DNA from: Pseudomonadota bacterium
Lineage (GTDB): Bacteria; Pseudomonadota; Alphaproteobacteria; Micropepsales; Micropepsaceae
Direction: 5' to 3'
DNA: 64,000 bases
Assembly (NCBI GenBank): GCA_018241025.1
Contig: JAFEEQ010000004.1
Coordinates: 248,001-312,000, forward strand
Under the pieces are notes generated by a model. The model searched no databases and was not told where the DNA came from. It worked only from the letters and a program-made list of their open reading frames with translations. Position numbers and translations under genes: made by a program. How positions within the stretch are numbered: position 1 is the stretch's first letter; every line of letters begins with the position of its first letter. This document shows, in pieces, positions 47,325-56,024 of the stretch.

Positions 47325-48242
47325 TCAGGCGACGTTGAAGCCCGCGCGCGGGAAGTGCACCACCACCTCGCCGACCTCCGCAGCGCTGCGCCGGATCGCG
47401 ACCTCATGCGCATTGGCGAACACCAGCGTTCCGGCGACGGGATCGCGGCCGTAGTCGTCGGCGCTCACTGTAACGGCTTCGCCCGGTTTGCGACCGTTGG
47501 GGTCGCGTGGATCGGCCGCCTCTTTCGCCTCCGATGTCGCTGCCTTGGCGACCGCCAGCGCCTCCTTCGGCGTCATTTCGCTCGATGTGCCATGGCCGAT
47601 GGCCCGAACACGGTCGAACCACGCCTGCACATGGGGAAATTCCGCGATGGTCTCGCCCGCCTTGTGCGGCAGGGCATTGGCGACGAACCACGGATTCATG
47701 AAGGCATGGATGTCCGCCAATCCCGCCTGCGCGCCGCCCCAGAAGGCACGGCCGTCTGCGAGCTGGTCTTCCAGGAATTGCAGATGCGCACGGTACTGGT
47801 CGCGCATGAACGGCACGGCGCGTTTCAGCGCGGTCGAATCGAATCCGCCGCCGCTCATCGCCGCGCGGTCCTTCTTGAAATCCTCAGGCACCATGTCGCC
47901 GATTTCGCCGAAAATGATCGCCACCGCGGCCTGGAACACCTGCCGGTCGGCCCAGAAGCCGAGTCCATAGGGTGCACCCTTGTTCTGCGGCGACAGGCTC
48001 GGCTCCGGGAAACGCCGCTCCAGTTCGCGCAGGATGATCTGCGTGTCGCAATAGATATCGGCGCCGATCTGCATCACCGGGATCTTGCGATAGCCGCCGG
48101 TGAGCGGAATGAAGTCCGGCTTCGGCATGATCACCGGCTGGATCACCGAGCGCCAGGCCAGCTTCTTGATCCCGAACGCGACGCGCACCTTCTCGGAAAA
48201 CGGCGAGTTCGGATAGTTGTGGAAGACGATCTCGTGGGCCAT
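47325..48242 (-). CDS. Glutathione S-transferase family protein with C-terminal extension
   Basis: The 305-residue protein has a thioredoxin-like N-terminus (FHNYPNSPFSEKVRVAFGIKKL, with Ser near the active site and GYRKIPVMQIG) and a helical GST domain to about residue 210. The final 95 residues are beyond the normal GST length and begin with a linker EALAVAKAATSEAKEAADPRDP; they look strand-rich (EAVTVSADDYGRDPVAGTLVF, VGEVVVHFPRAGFNV). It sits five bases downstream of another GST gene on the same strand. Confidence 0.8.
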   Translation of the reverse strand: MAHEIVFHNYPNSPFSEKVRVAFGIKKLAWRSVIQPVIMPKPDFIPLTGGYRKIPVMQIGADIYCDTQIILRELERRFPEPSLSPQNKGAPYGLGFWADRQVFQAAVAIIFGEIGDMVPEDFKKDRAAMSGGGFDSTALKRAVPFMRDQYRAHLQFLEDQLADGRAFWGGAQAGLADIHAFMNPWFVANALPHKAGETIAEFPHVQAWFDRVRAIGHGTSSEMTPKEALAVAKAATSEAKEAADPRDPNGRKPGEAVTVSADDYGRDPVAGTLVFANAHEVAIRRSAAEVGEVVVHFPRAGFNVA

Positions 48243-48246
48243 GGGG

Positions 48247-49035
48247 TCAGCTCAGTTCGTTCGAGAAGCGGATGTTGTTGGCTTTGAGGCCCTCGAGCAC
48301 TACGTCGATGCCACCGGAGCGGATCATCCATTCCAGGCGATGGTCGCGGTATTCGCGTTTGAACACGCCACTGCGCACTGCGCCGGCGACATTGGCCATC
48401 TGGGCAATGACATCGGCGGCGGCTTTGGCCGATTTATGCACCGACGGGCGCGCATTGGCGCGTTCGAGCCACTGGCCGAGCTTCGAGCCCCTCTCCGGCG
48501 GCAGGCCGTTGCCGAGGGCACCATTGAGATAGGGCACGACCGACAGATCGGCCCAGCCGAAGCTCTCGCCGTTGAACCACTGCGCATCGCCGAGCTGGCG
48601 CTCCAGCCAGGCATAGGTGCCGCGCGCCTGTTTCGCGGCATGAGCTTCAATGTTGCGGGCACGCTCGCCCTCGGCGCGCTTGAACCAGCGGATTTCGCCC
48701 ATTCCCCAGTTGATCGGCTCGAACAGCGTGTCCATCACCTCTTCAATGGTACGGGCGTTCGCGCGTGCCTGCGGCGATTTCGGCAGCATCGGCGGGCTCG
48801 GCCATTTGTCCTCGATATATTCGAGGATGATGGTCGAATCGAACACCGCGAAGCCGTCGTCGATCAGGGCCGGCACTTCACCGCGTGGATTGGCCTTCAG
48901 AAACTCATGGTCGGGCTGCCCGCTGCCGATGGCATTCGGCATCCGCGCCTCGTAAGCCACGCCCTTCTCGTCGAGCGCGATCTTGACCTTTTGGGCGTAG
49001 GGGCTGAGCGGGTGTTCGTAGACGATGACGGTCAT
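48247..49035 (-). CDS. Glutathione S-transferase family protein
   Basis: The 262-residue protein has the GST thioredoxin-like domain (EHPLSPYAQKVKIALDEKGVAYEA, NPRGEVPALID, DSTIILEYIEDKWP) and a C-terminal helical domain. ATG 49035 overlaps the stop of the MBL hydrolase gene as ATGA, which excludes the longer open frame. It lies in a three-gene detoxification-type operon with the MBL hydrolase and the longer GST. Confidence 0.85.
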   Translation of the reverse strand: MTVIVYEHPLSPYAQKVKIALDEKGVAYEARMPNAIGSGQPDHEFLKANPRGEVPALIDDGFAVFDSTIILEYIEDKWPSPPMLPKSPQARANARTIEEVMDTLFEPINWGMGEIRWFKRAEGERARNIEAHAAKQARGTYAWLERQLGDAQWFNGESFGWADLSVVPYLNGALGNGLPPERGSKLGQWLERANARPSVHKSAKAAADVIAQMANVAGAVRSGVFKREYRDHRLEWMIRSGGIDVVLEGLKANNIRFSNELS

Positions 49036-49991
49036 GCGCGGTCCTTCCACAGCTGTGCCATCCAGCCGAACATGGTCGCGGCGTCCGACGGCGTGTCCTT
49101 CGATCCGAATTCGCAATAGAGCGTCGCGACGTTCACCGCGATGCGCTCGGCATCGCCCCAGCCGGCGAAATCGTCGAGCGCGATGGAGCGTGCGGCCTCG
49201 AGTGCGCCCATGCCGGCATCGTGGCGCTTCTTCGCCTCGTCGCGAACATAAACGAGATAGTCCTTCACCCGGCGCACGCCGGCCTTGTCGGTCACCGGGC
49301 CGTGACCCGGCACAATCGTCTCGACATCCATCGCCTCGATGGCGTCGCAAGCCGCGATCCAGTTTCCGACAGGTCCGGCCCACAGGATCGGATGGCCGTC
49401 GATGAACAATATGTCGCCGGTGAACAGCGTCTTGTCCGCGGGCACGAAGGCAAGTGCATCGCCGCCGGTATGTGCTGGGCCAACCTCGATCAGCTCGACC
49501 GTCTTGCCGCCGACCTGCCGTGTCGTCTTGCCGGTAAAGGTCGTCGTTGGCGCGCGCACCGAACAATTCTCGAAATCGAAATCGCCGAAGCAGTGGACGA
49601 GATATTCGCCGGTCAGCCCCATCTTCGGCGCCGCCTTCATGAACTGCGCGAGTCCCTTCGGTGTCTCGTGCTTCATCGCTTCGGCGGCGCCCACCGTCGC
49701 GACGATCTCGCATTCGCCGACGCAGCCATTGCCATAGCAGTGGTCGCCATTGTGATGGGTGTTGACCAGCGTGCCAATCTTCGCCCGGCTCACTTTGGCG
49801 AAGCCGTCCAGCATCGCCCGCGTATGCGCATCGTCGAACATGGTGTCGACCAGAAGTGCCTCGCCGCCATCGGTCACCAGTCCGGCATTGGAAAAGCCCC
49901 AGCCGCCATCGGGCTGGAGATAGGCGAAAGACCCGTTGCCGAACTCGACCACGCCGGGGTCATAGCTCGCCTTGCGGAATTTGAGCGTCAC
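49032..49991 (-). CDS. Metallo-beta-lactamase fold hydrolase
   Basis: The 319-residue protein has the MBL metal site THHNGDHCYGN (residues 78-88), GPAHTGGD, FTGDILFIDGHPILWAGP and VPGHGPV. The second histidine of the usual HxHxDH is an asparagine (Asn81). The group includes glyoxalase II-like and quinoprotein-linked hydrolases; its substrate is unknown. Pairing with two GST genes suggests thioester or glutathione conjugate hydrolysis. Confidence 0.85.
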   Translation of the reverse strand: MTLKFRKASYDPGVVEFGNGSFAYLQPDGGWGFSNAGLVTDGGEALLVDTMFDDAHTRAMLDGFAKVSRAKIGTLVNTHHNGDHCYGNGCVGECEIVATVGAAEAMKHETPKGLAQFMKAAPKMGLTGEYLVHCFGDFDFENCSVRAPTTTFTGKTTRQVGGKTVELIEVGPAHTGGDALAFVPADKTLFTGDILFIDGHPILWAGPVGNWIAACDAIEAMDVETIVPGHGPVTDKAGVRRVKDYLVYVRDEAKKRHDAGMGALEAARSIALDDFAGWGDAERIAVNVATLYCEFGSKDTPSDAATMFGWMAQLWKDRA

Positions 49992-50065
49992 CGTCCACCC
50001 TCCTTGCCGCAGGTCTTGTGCCGCGGGCTTGACCGATTAGGGCGCGCTCTGCTTCCTGACGCAAG

Positions 50066-50132
50066 TTCCTCGACCGGCCGCCTCATCCTGAGCGCGTCGA
50101 AGGAGAGGCGGCCGGTCCAATTGTTCGAGGAA
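50066..50132. repeat. Nested inverted repeat covering the RBS of the HAD gene
   Basis: ACCGGCCGCCTC (50073-50084) pairs perfectly with 50105-50116, and TTCCTCG (50066-50072) pairs with CGAGGAA (50126-50132), which contains the GAGGA ribosome binding site. The loop holds a core like the dispersed CATCCTGAG-GTCGAAG element. Confidence 0.6.
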
Positions 50133-50136
50133 TGAC

Positions 50137-50775
50137 ATGATCGAGGCTGTGATTTGGGATTTCGGCGGGGTGTTCACGACCTCGCCCTTCGAGGCTTTCG
50201 CCCGCTACGAAACCGAGCGCGGCATTCCCGTCGGCACCATCCGGAAGATCAATTCCACCAATCACGAGCACAATGCCTGGGCGCAATTCGAGCAGTCCAA
50301 GGTCGATATCGACGGCTTCGACCGTCTTTTCGCCGAAGAGGCCAAATTGCTCGGCCACCACATCCCGGGCCGCGACGTCCTTCCGCTACTGGCGGGGGAC
50401 TTTCGCCCCGATGTGATCGAGGCGCTGCGCCGGGTAAAGGCCGCGAGCCTCAAGACCGGCTGCATCACCAACAACATGCCGCACAACGCAGCAGGCGGCA
50501 CCGCGGCCGGGCGCTCGCTCTATTCGAAGGACATCATGGCGATGTTCGACGTCGTGATCGAAAGCGCGAAGATCGGCATCCGCAAGCCGAACCCCAGGAT
50601 CTACGAGCTGATGTGCGAACAGCTCGGCGTCACGCCCGATGTCTGCGTCTTCCTCGACGATCTCGGCGGCAACCTGAAGCCGGCCAAGGCGATGGGCATG
50701 ACCACGATCAAGGTCGAAAGCGGCCCGCAGGCCATCGCCGAACTCGAAGCGGCGACGGGGTTGAAGCTGTCATAG
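50137..50775 (+). CDS. HAD-IA hydrolase (epoxide hydrolase N-terminal/ACAD10 type)
   Basis: The 212-residue protein has HAD motif I as DFGGVFTTSPF (nucleophile Asp8, with Gly10 where phosphatases have Asp), motif II CITNNMP, motif III lysine in IGIRKPNPRIYE and motif IV VFLDDLGGN. This variant motif I is shared with the N-terminal domain of soluble epoxide hydrolase and ACAD10, whose phosphatase activity is limited. GAGGAATGAC precedes the ATG. Confidence 0.87.
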   Translation: MIEAVIWDFGGVFTTSPFEAFARYETERGIPVGTIRKINSTNHEHNAWAQFEQSKVDIDGFDRLFAEEAKLLGHHIPGRDVLPLLAGDFRPDVIEALRRVKAASLKTGCITNNMPHNAAGGTAAGRSLYSKDIMAMFDVVIESAKIGIRKPNPRIYELMCEQLGVTPDVCVFLDDLGGNLKPAKAMGMTTIKVESGPQAIAELEAATGLKLS

Positions 50776-50845
50776 CCGGACAGTTGCACATACGAATTGG
50801 CCCGCTTTCGCGGGCCAAAACGTCATCCGAAAATGAAGTCCGCCG

Positions 50846-51223
50846 TCACATCCGGTGCAGCGCGCAGAGCTTGTTGCCGTCCGGATCGCGCAGATAGGCG
50901 AGATACATCTTGCTCGGGCCGCCTTCGCGCACGCCCGGCGGGTCTTCGATCGACACGCCGCCATTCTCGACGCCGGCCTTGTGCCAGGCGTCGGCCTGAG
51001 CCGGCGTGGCGCAGGCAAAGCCGATCGTGCCGCCATTGGCGCACGATGCCGGCTTGCCGTCGATCGGCGGGGTCACCGCGAAGACGCCAGTCGGCGTCAG
51101 ATAGAACAGCCGCCCCTTGGGGTCGGTCACGCCCGGACCGACGCCGATGGCACCGAGCACGGCGTCATAGAATTTCTTCGACCGGGTGATGTCGTTCGAC
51201 CCGACCATGATGTGCGAAAACAT
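50846..51223 (-). CDS. VOC-family protein (glyoxalase/bleomycin-resistance fold)
   Basis: The 125-residue protein has the vicinal-oxygen-chelate pattern: FSHIMVGSNDITRSKKFYDAVL with His4 as a metal ligand, GTIGFACAT, and RDPDGNKLCALH at the end. Such proteins bind metal and may be enzymes or ligand-binding proteins. It lies 30 bases after a GST gene on the same strand. Confidence 0.87.
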   Translation of the reverse strand: MFSHIMVGSNDITRSKKFYDAVLGAIGVGPGVTDPKGRLFYLTPTGVFAVTPPIDGKPASCANGGTIGFACATPAQADAWHKAGVENGGVSIEDPPGVREGGPSKMYLAYLRDPDGNKLCALHRM

Positions 51224-51253
51224 ATGCGTTCCTCTCCTTTGAAAATATGAGCT

Positions 51254-51982
51254 TTAACCCCAGCTCGCGGGGATCTGTGTGGCGCGCTGGTTGACCAGCA
51301 GCTTGGCCCGGCGGGCCTTTTCTTCGTCGGAAATTTTTGACGGGTCCTCGATCGCCTCGGGCGGCAGCGTCGCTTCCATCGCCTTCTTCACCGCCGGCCG
51401 CGCCTCCATGCGCTCCATCCAGCGCTTCACATTCGGAAATTCCTCGAGATCGATCTTGCGCAGCTTGTAACCTGCGGCCCAGGGATAGCAGATCATGTCG
51501 GCGATGGTGTACTCGCCGGCGGCCAGCCAGTCCTTCTTGTGCAGGCCGAGATTCATCACGCCGTAGAGCCGGTGCACCTCATCGCTGAAGCGCGTCACGG
51601 CATAGCGCAGGTCGCCATTCTCGGCGTTCTGCGCGGCGCGGAAGAAATGCCCTTGCTCGCCGAACTTCGGGCCCTGATTGCCCATCTGCCACATCACCCA
51701 CTGCACCACGTCGTACTTCCTGGCGAGATCCTGCGGGAAGAAGCGGCCGTGCTTCTCGGCGATGTACATCATGATCGCGCCGGATTCGAAGACGTGCACG
51801 CCGGTCTCGGTGTCGGCCAGCGCCGGCATCCGATTGTTGGGCGAGAATTTCAGGAATTCGGCATCGAACTGGTCGCCGCGGCCGATATTGGTCGCCTTGA
51901 TCTCGTAAGGCACGCCCAGCTCTTCGAGCAGGATCGTCACTTTCTTCCCGTTCGGCGTGGGCCAATAGAAAAGCTCGAGCAT
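51254..51982 (-). CDS. Glutathione S-transferase, YfcG/YghU-like (Nu class)
   Basis: The 242-residue protein has the Nu-class features TPNGKKVTILLEELGVPYE with Thr/Asn at the disulfide-reduction site, SPNNRMPALAD, FESGAIMMYIAEKHGRF and the helical GPKFGEQGHF. E. coli YfcG reduces disulfide bonds. ATG 51982 (MLELFYWPTPNGKK) was chosen because the extra upstream residues are not part of the fold. Confidence 0.87.
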   Translation of the reverse strand: MLELFYWPTPNGKKVTILLEELGVPYEIKATNIGRGDQFDAEFLKFSPNNRMPALADTETGVHVFESGAIMMYIAEKHGRFFPQDLARKYDVVQWVMWQMGNQGPKFGEQGHFFRAAQNAENGDLRYAVTRFSDEVHRLYGVMNLGLHKKDWLAAGEYTIADMICYPWAAGYKLRKIDLEEFPNVKRWMERMEARPAVKKAMEATLPPEAIEDPSKISDEEKARRAKLLVNQRATQIPASWG

Positions 51983-52086
51983 CGCGGTCTCCCTGAACGT
52001 CTTGTCACCCGAGCCTAGCATGACGTCCGGCGGTCCATGGTCTAAAGTCGCGCAGACACCCCATTACCCAGGCGCAGGGACAACGA

Positions 52087-52602
52087 ATGACCATTTCAAT
52101 GTATCGGGTATCGGTGCCGATATTTGCACGAACCCTGACCGCTGTACTGGTCCAACTCAACCGGGCGGAGAAATTCGCCGATTCCAAGAACATCGATCAC
52201 AGCGTTCTGTTGGGGGCAAAGCTCTATCCGGAAATGTATCCATTTCAGGTCCAGATCGGCCAGGCCTGCAGCCATGCGACACGCTGTATCGGCTTATTGG
52301 CGGGCATTGAGCCACCGAAGTTTGCCAAGCCTGAAACGACCTTCGCTGGCCTCAAGATCCGGGTCAGCACAGTCCTGGACTTCGTGAACTCGGCCACGCC
52401 CGCGCAAATCGATGGCAGCGAAGATAAGGAGCTTCAGGTCAATATCGGCGGCAAGGTGCAGCCATTCCGCGCCGAGAAATATTTGATCGGCTATGTGCTG
52501 CCGAATTTCTATTTCCACTACACAACGGCGTACAACATTCTGCGCAGCGTCGGGATGACGTTGGGAAAGCAGGCCCTCATGGGCCCGCCCATCGATCTGT
52601 GA
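52087..52602 (+). CDS. DUF1993 family protein
   Basis: The 171-residue protein matches DUF1993: MTISMYRVSVPIFARTLTAV, LGAKLYPEMYPFQVQIGQA, then the late FYFHYTTAYNILRSVG. The fold is a four-helix DinB-like bundle by family knowledge. Codons ending in A or T are more frequent than in neighbouring genes, which hints at transfer. It is a single gene with an AT-richer flank downstream. Confidence 0.82.
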   Translation: MTISMYRVSVPIFARTLTAVLVQLNRAEKFADSKNIDHSVLLGAKLYPEMYPFQVQIGQACSHATRCIGLLAGIEPPKFAKPETTFAGLKIRVSTVLDFVNSATPAQIDGSEDKELQVNIGGKVQPFRAEKYLIGYVLPNFYFHYTTAYNILRSVGMTLGKQALMGPPIDL

Positions 52603-52733
52603 AGCTTGCTTGGAACGTTCGGATGACGATTTGAAGCCGCTTCTGTATCGTTGCCACCGAATGGCGGTCACGCGAGCCATGGCGGATGATCAAGTAAAAG
52701 ACGTCTGTAGATGGTAATGCGCGGCGGGGCCCC

Positions 52734-53870
52734 ATGACGACACGATGGACGACGCGGAACCCGCGGCTCTTTTCCGGCAGCGAGCAGGTCAGGAACTTCC
52801 GGGAGATGAGTGCCATCTACCCGGTTCGCGTCATTCGGCGCGCCTCGCGGCCCGCTCCCTTCGAAAGCGGCGGCCAAATTGAGCTTCCGGCATCCTTCCC
52901 GCATCTCGGCCAGACGCTGAACGCCGCCGAGCTGATCGCCAAAACGGAAACCACCGGACTCCTCGTCCTTAAAGACGGCAAGGCGGTGTTCGAGGAATAC
53001 CGCCTCGGCAACGACGCGACGACGCAATCGATATCGTGGTCGGTGTGCAAATCCTTCGTCTCGGCGCTGGTCGGCATCGCCATCGAAGACGGCGCCATCG
53101 GCTCGGTCGAAGACCCCGTCGACCGCTACGCGCCGGGTCTCTCCGGCAGCGCCTATGGCGGCGTGCGGCTGAAAGACGTGCTGCAGATGTCGTCGGGCGC
53201 GCGCTGGAATGAGGACTACAGCGACCCGGAATCGGACATCAACCGCTTCGGCCGCCTTCTCGTCGACGGCACATCCTTCGACGCTTTCGCCGCGAGCTGC
53301 GTGAACGAGAAGCCGCCCGGCACCTTCAACCGCTACAACACGACCGACACGCATGTCCTCGGCATGGTCGTGCGCCATGCCACGGGTCGCCCGCTCGCCG
53401 AATATCTGCGCGAGAAACTCTGGGAGCCGCTCGGCATGGAGGCCGACGGGTTCTGGATTGTCGATGTCACCGGCGCCGAATTCGCCGGCGGCGGATTGAA
53501 CGCCATCCTGCGCGACTACGCCAAGCTCGGCCTGCTCTATCTCAATGACGGCGCGATCGGCGGCCGCCAGATCGTACCGCGCGCCTGGGTCCATGCTTCG
53601 GTCACGCCCGATTCGCCGCATGTGATGCCCGGCGTGCGCGACAGCGCGGCGCTGCCCTGGGGCTACGGCTATCAATGGTGGGTGCCGGACAACAGCGGTG
53701 CTTATTGCGCGATCGGCATCTACGGCCAGTTCATCTTCGTCGATCCGAAGGCGCGCGTGGTGATCGCCAAGACCTCGGCCTATCGCGACTATGGCCGCTC
53801 GCCCAAGCCGGAGCACTATCTCACCGCGGAACAGATCTCGCTGTTCAAGGCGATTGCCGCGGCGGTGTAA
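52734..53870 (+). CDS. Serine hydrolase, class C beta-lactamase fold
   Basis: The 378-residue protein has the S-x-x-K motif SVCK (Ser103-Lys106), the Tyr motif RYNTTDTHVLG and the late region SGAYCAIGIYGQFIFVDP. It has no signal peptide, so it is probably a cytosolic esterase rather than a beta-lactamase. The first in-frame ATG was used; MSAIYPVRVIRR (ATG 52806) is an alternative closer to the domain. Confidence 0.85.
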   Translation: MTTRWTTRNPRLFSGSEQVRNFREMSAIYPVRVIRRASRPAPFESGGQIELPASFPHLGQTLNAAELIAKTETTGLLVLKDGKAVFEEYRLGNDATTQSISWSVCKSFVSALVGIAIEDGAIGSVEDPVDRYAPGLSGSAYGGVRLKDVLQMSSGARWNEDYSDPESDINRFGRLLVDGTSFDAFAASCVNEKPPGTFNRYNTTDTHVLGMVVRHATGRPLAEYLREKLWEPLGMEADGFWIVDVTGAEFAGGGLNAILRDYAKLGLLYLNDGAIGGRQIVPRAWVHASVTPDSPHVMPGVRDSAALPWGYGYQWWVPDNSGAYCAIGIYGQFIFVDPKARVVIAKTSAYRDYGRSPKPEHYLTAEQISLFKAIAAAV

Positions 53871-53907
53871 CCGCGCCCGGTCCAATTGAAGGATGGCCGT
53901 CCCGCGC

Positions 53908-54501
53908 CTACGCGAAATCCTTCGCCAGCGCCTCGCGCACCGCTACGGGCATCATCGCCATGTGGCCGTAATTGCCGTGGCTTATTCCGATCACCACCGG
54001 CTCGCTGCCCGCACGGAATGCCGCGATCTGCGCGGGCGTGAAGCTGAAGCGCAGCCAATGCACCGACGAGGTCTTGCCGTCCGGCGTGGTGCGGTCTTCG
54101 TAATCGGTCGGCGTCGCCTTGATCCGCTCCTTGCCGATGTCGAGGAAGACATGGTCCTCGATATGGCCGAGCTTGCGCAGCTCGCGGTCGCGCCGGTCGG
54201 CATCCTCGATCTCGAGCATCATGGTCGCGATCAGCTCATGGCCCTGCGGGATGAGCGGATTGTAGGCCTCGAGCTCGCCCGGCACCTGCTCCGCGCCGCC
54301 CTTCTCGATGCGCAGCATCTCCTGCACCTGCAGCCACATCGAGGCGTAGTTCTCGAAATAGAAGGTGGCATAGGGTCCGACTTCCATGCGCCGGTTCTTT
54401 TTTTCGGCGATGGACTGCGCCCGCAGTTCCTTGCGCACGGCGTCGTATTCGGCCGGCGGCAGGATGTCTTCGGGTGTGATCTTGCGTGCGCTCTCGGGCA
54501 T
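53908..54501 (-). CDS. DUF3501 family protein
   Basis: The 197-residue protein fits DUF3501: KITPEDILPPAEYDAVRKELR, RRMEVGPYATFYFENYASMWLQVQEMLR, EAYNPLIPQGHELIATMMLEIED and SSVHWLRFSF. It is mostly charged and has no cofactor motif. ATG 54501 follows the upstream Fe-S gene's stop at 54507 by five bases, so they are cotranscribed. The family is known mainly from its link to rubrerythrin and Fe-S CCG-domain genes. Confidence 0.82.
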   Translation of the reverse strand: MPESARKITPEDILPPAEYDAVRKELRAQSIAEKKNRRMEVGPYATFYFENYASMWLQVQEMLRIEKGGAEQVPGELEAYNPLIPQGHELIATMMLEIEDADRRDRELRKLGHIEDHVFLDIGKERIKATPTDYEDRTTPDGKTSSVHWLRFSFTPAQIAAFRAGSEPVVIGISHGNYGHMAMMPVAVREALAKDFA

Positions 54502-54506
54502 CGGTC

Positions 54507-55862
54507 CTAATCCAGCAATCCATAGGCGCGCGCGAAAATCTCGATCGGATGCTCCGGCGCGCGCACGGGCGCGGTCTTTCCGTCCTTCTCCGCCAGCGCC
54601 TGCACATTGCTCACGATGTGCTGCGCCGCCAGCGGGCAGTCGCTCGCGATATGGCCGCGCGCCTGCTGGTTCGCGGTGCGGAACACCGGCCGTCCCACCT
54701 TCACCGCCAGATCGTGCGTCGGCTTCACCACGCCGAAGGTGCCGCCATGGCCAGAACAGCGCTCGATCACGTCGACCGGCGTATCGGGAATGAGCTTCAG
54801 CATCTCCGCCGCCTTCGGTCCCATGTTCTGCGCCCGTGCGTGACAGGCCAGATGCACCGTCACGCCTTCGGGCAGCGCGGTCATTCCCGGCGGCAGGCCG
54901 TTCTTCTTCGCGACATCGACGACATACTCGTCGATATCGAAGGTCGCGGCGGCGACGCGCTTGACGTCTTCGTTCTCCGGCACGATCAGCGGCCACTCGA
55001 ATTTCAGCATCAGCCCACAGGACGCGGTCAGCGCAACGATGTCGTAACCCTCGTCGATCAGCGTCACGAGTTCCTTCGAGACCTTCGCTGCGTTCTCGGC
55101 AACGCGCGCAAGCTCGGCCTGTTCCAGGAACGGCATGCCGCAGCAGCCGGGATAGGCCACGCGCGTCTCGACACCCAGATGATTGAGTACCGCGCGCGCC
55201 GCCATGCCGGTGCTCGGCTTGTTGTAGTTGACGAAGCAGGTCGCATAGAGCGCGGCCTTGCGCTTGCCATGGGCCGGCGCCTCGGCATTTGCCCTCACCG
55301 GATCGCCGCGATCGGCCGACACAAACGTCCTGGTATGGAATTTCGGCAGCGGCGCCGTCGCATCGATATGCGCGACCGCTTCCATCGCCTTGCGCATCGG
55401 CTTGTTGTTCACGTCCGACGCCCAGTTGATCACCGGCGAGGCGACGCGCGCCAGCGTGCCGTTGCGATCCATCTCAGCGAGCTGGCGCTGGACGAAATCG
55501 GTCTTGCCCTTCTTCGCCTCCACGGCGCGGGCACGCAGGATCAGGTGCGGAAAATCGAGATCGAAGGAATGCGGCGGCACATAGGGGCACTTCGTCATGA
55601 AGCACATGTCGCAGAGCGTGCAGGCTTCGACGACCTGGCCGAAGTCTTCCGACTTCACACCCTCCATCTCGTCCGGGCTGGCATCGACGAGGTCGAACAG
55701 CCGGGGAAACGAGTCGCAAAGATTGAAGCAGCGCCGGCAGCCATGACAGATGTCGAAGACCCGCCGCATCTCCTTGTCGAGCGCGGCCTCGTCGTAGAAT
55801 GCCTCGTCGCGCCAGGCGATCGGATGGCGCGTCGGTGCTTCGAGAGAGCCTTCTTTGGACAT
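54507..55862 (-). CDS. Fe-S binding CCG-domain protein (GlpC/HdrD-like)
   Basis: The 451-residue protein has two ferredoxin-like clusters near the N-terminus, [11 protein letters not shown] (Cys39, 42, 45, 49) and [13 protein letters not shown] (Cys81, 84, 87, 92), then two CCG-type domains ([12 protein letters not shown] and [11 protein letters not shown]). This is the layout of GlpC and of heterodisulfide reductase D, which pass electrons. Between DUF3501 and rubrerythrin genes it could feed electrons to rubrerythrin; that is an inference. No membrane anchor is visible. Confidence 0.87.
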   Translation of the reverse strand: MSKEGSLEAPTRHPIAWRDEAFYDEAALDKEMRRVFDICHGCRRCFNLCDSFPRLFDLVDASPDEMEGVKSEDFGQVVEACTLCDMCFMTKCPYVPPHSFDLDFPHLILRARAVEAKKGKTDFVQRQLAEMDRNGTLARVASPVINWASDVNNKPMRKAMEAVAHIDATAPLPKFHTRTFVSADRGDPVRANAEAPAHGKRKAALYATCFVNYNKPSTGMAARAVLNHLGVETRVAYPGCCGMPFLEQAELARVAENAAKVSKELVTLIDEGYDIVALTASCGLMLKFEWPLIVPENEDVKRVAAATFDIDEYVVDVAKKNGLPPGMTALPEGVTVHLACHARAQNMGPKAAEMLKLIPDTPVDVIERCSGHGGTFGVVKPTHDLAVKVGRPVFRTANQQARGHIASDCPLAAQHIVSNVQALAEKDGKTAPVRAPEHPIEIFARAYGLLD

Positions 55863-55876
55863 GGAAGCTTTCTTTC

Positions 55877-55987
55877 CTCCACCTGAAAGGGGGAGGTCGA
55901 TCCTCCGAAGGGGGATCGGGTGGGGGTCCTTCGCAGGACCCCTCCCGGATCGCCTTCGGCGATCCGCCCTCCCCTTTCAGGGGAGGG
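55877..55987. repeat. Inverted repeat element between rubrerythrin and Fe-S genes
   Basis: Outer arms CTGAAAGGGGGAGG and CCTCCCCTTTCAG flank an internal set of smaller hairpins (GGATCGCCTTCGGCGATCC among them). It fills most of the 162-bp gap and resembles dispersed intergenic repeats of alphaproteobacteria. Confidence 0.65.
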
Positions 55988-56024
55988 ACAGATCGGCGCG
56001 AGTCGCTACTCGCAATTCACGTAC

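Noticed and set aside
48247..49713. 488-aa version of the second GST
   Set aside because: The extra N-terminal part is antisense-like noise over the MBL gene; the ATG at 49035 gives a normal GST.
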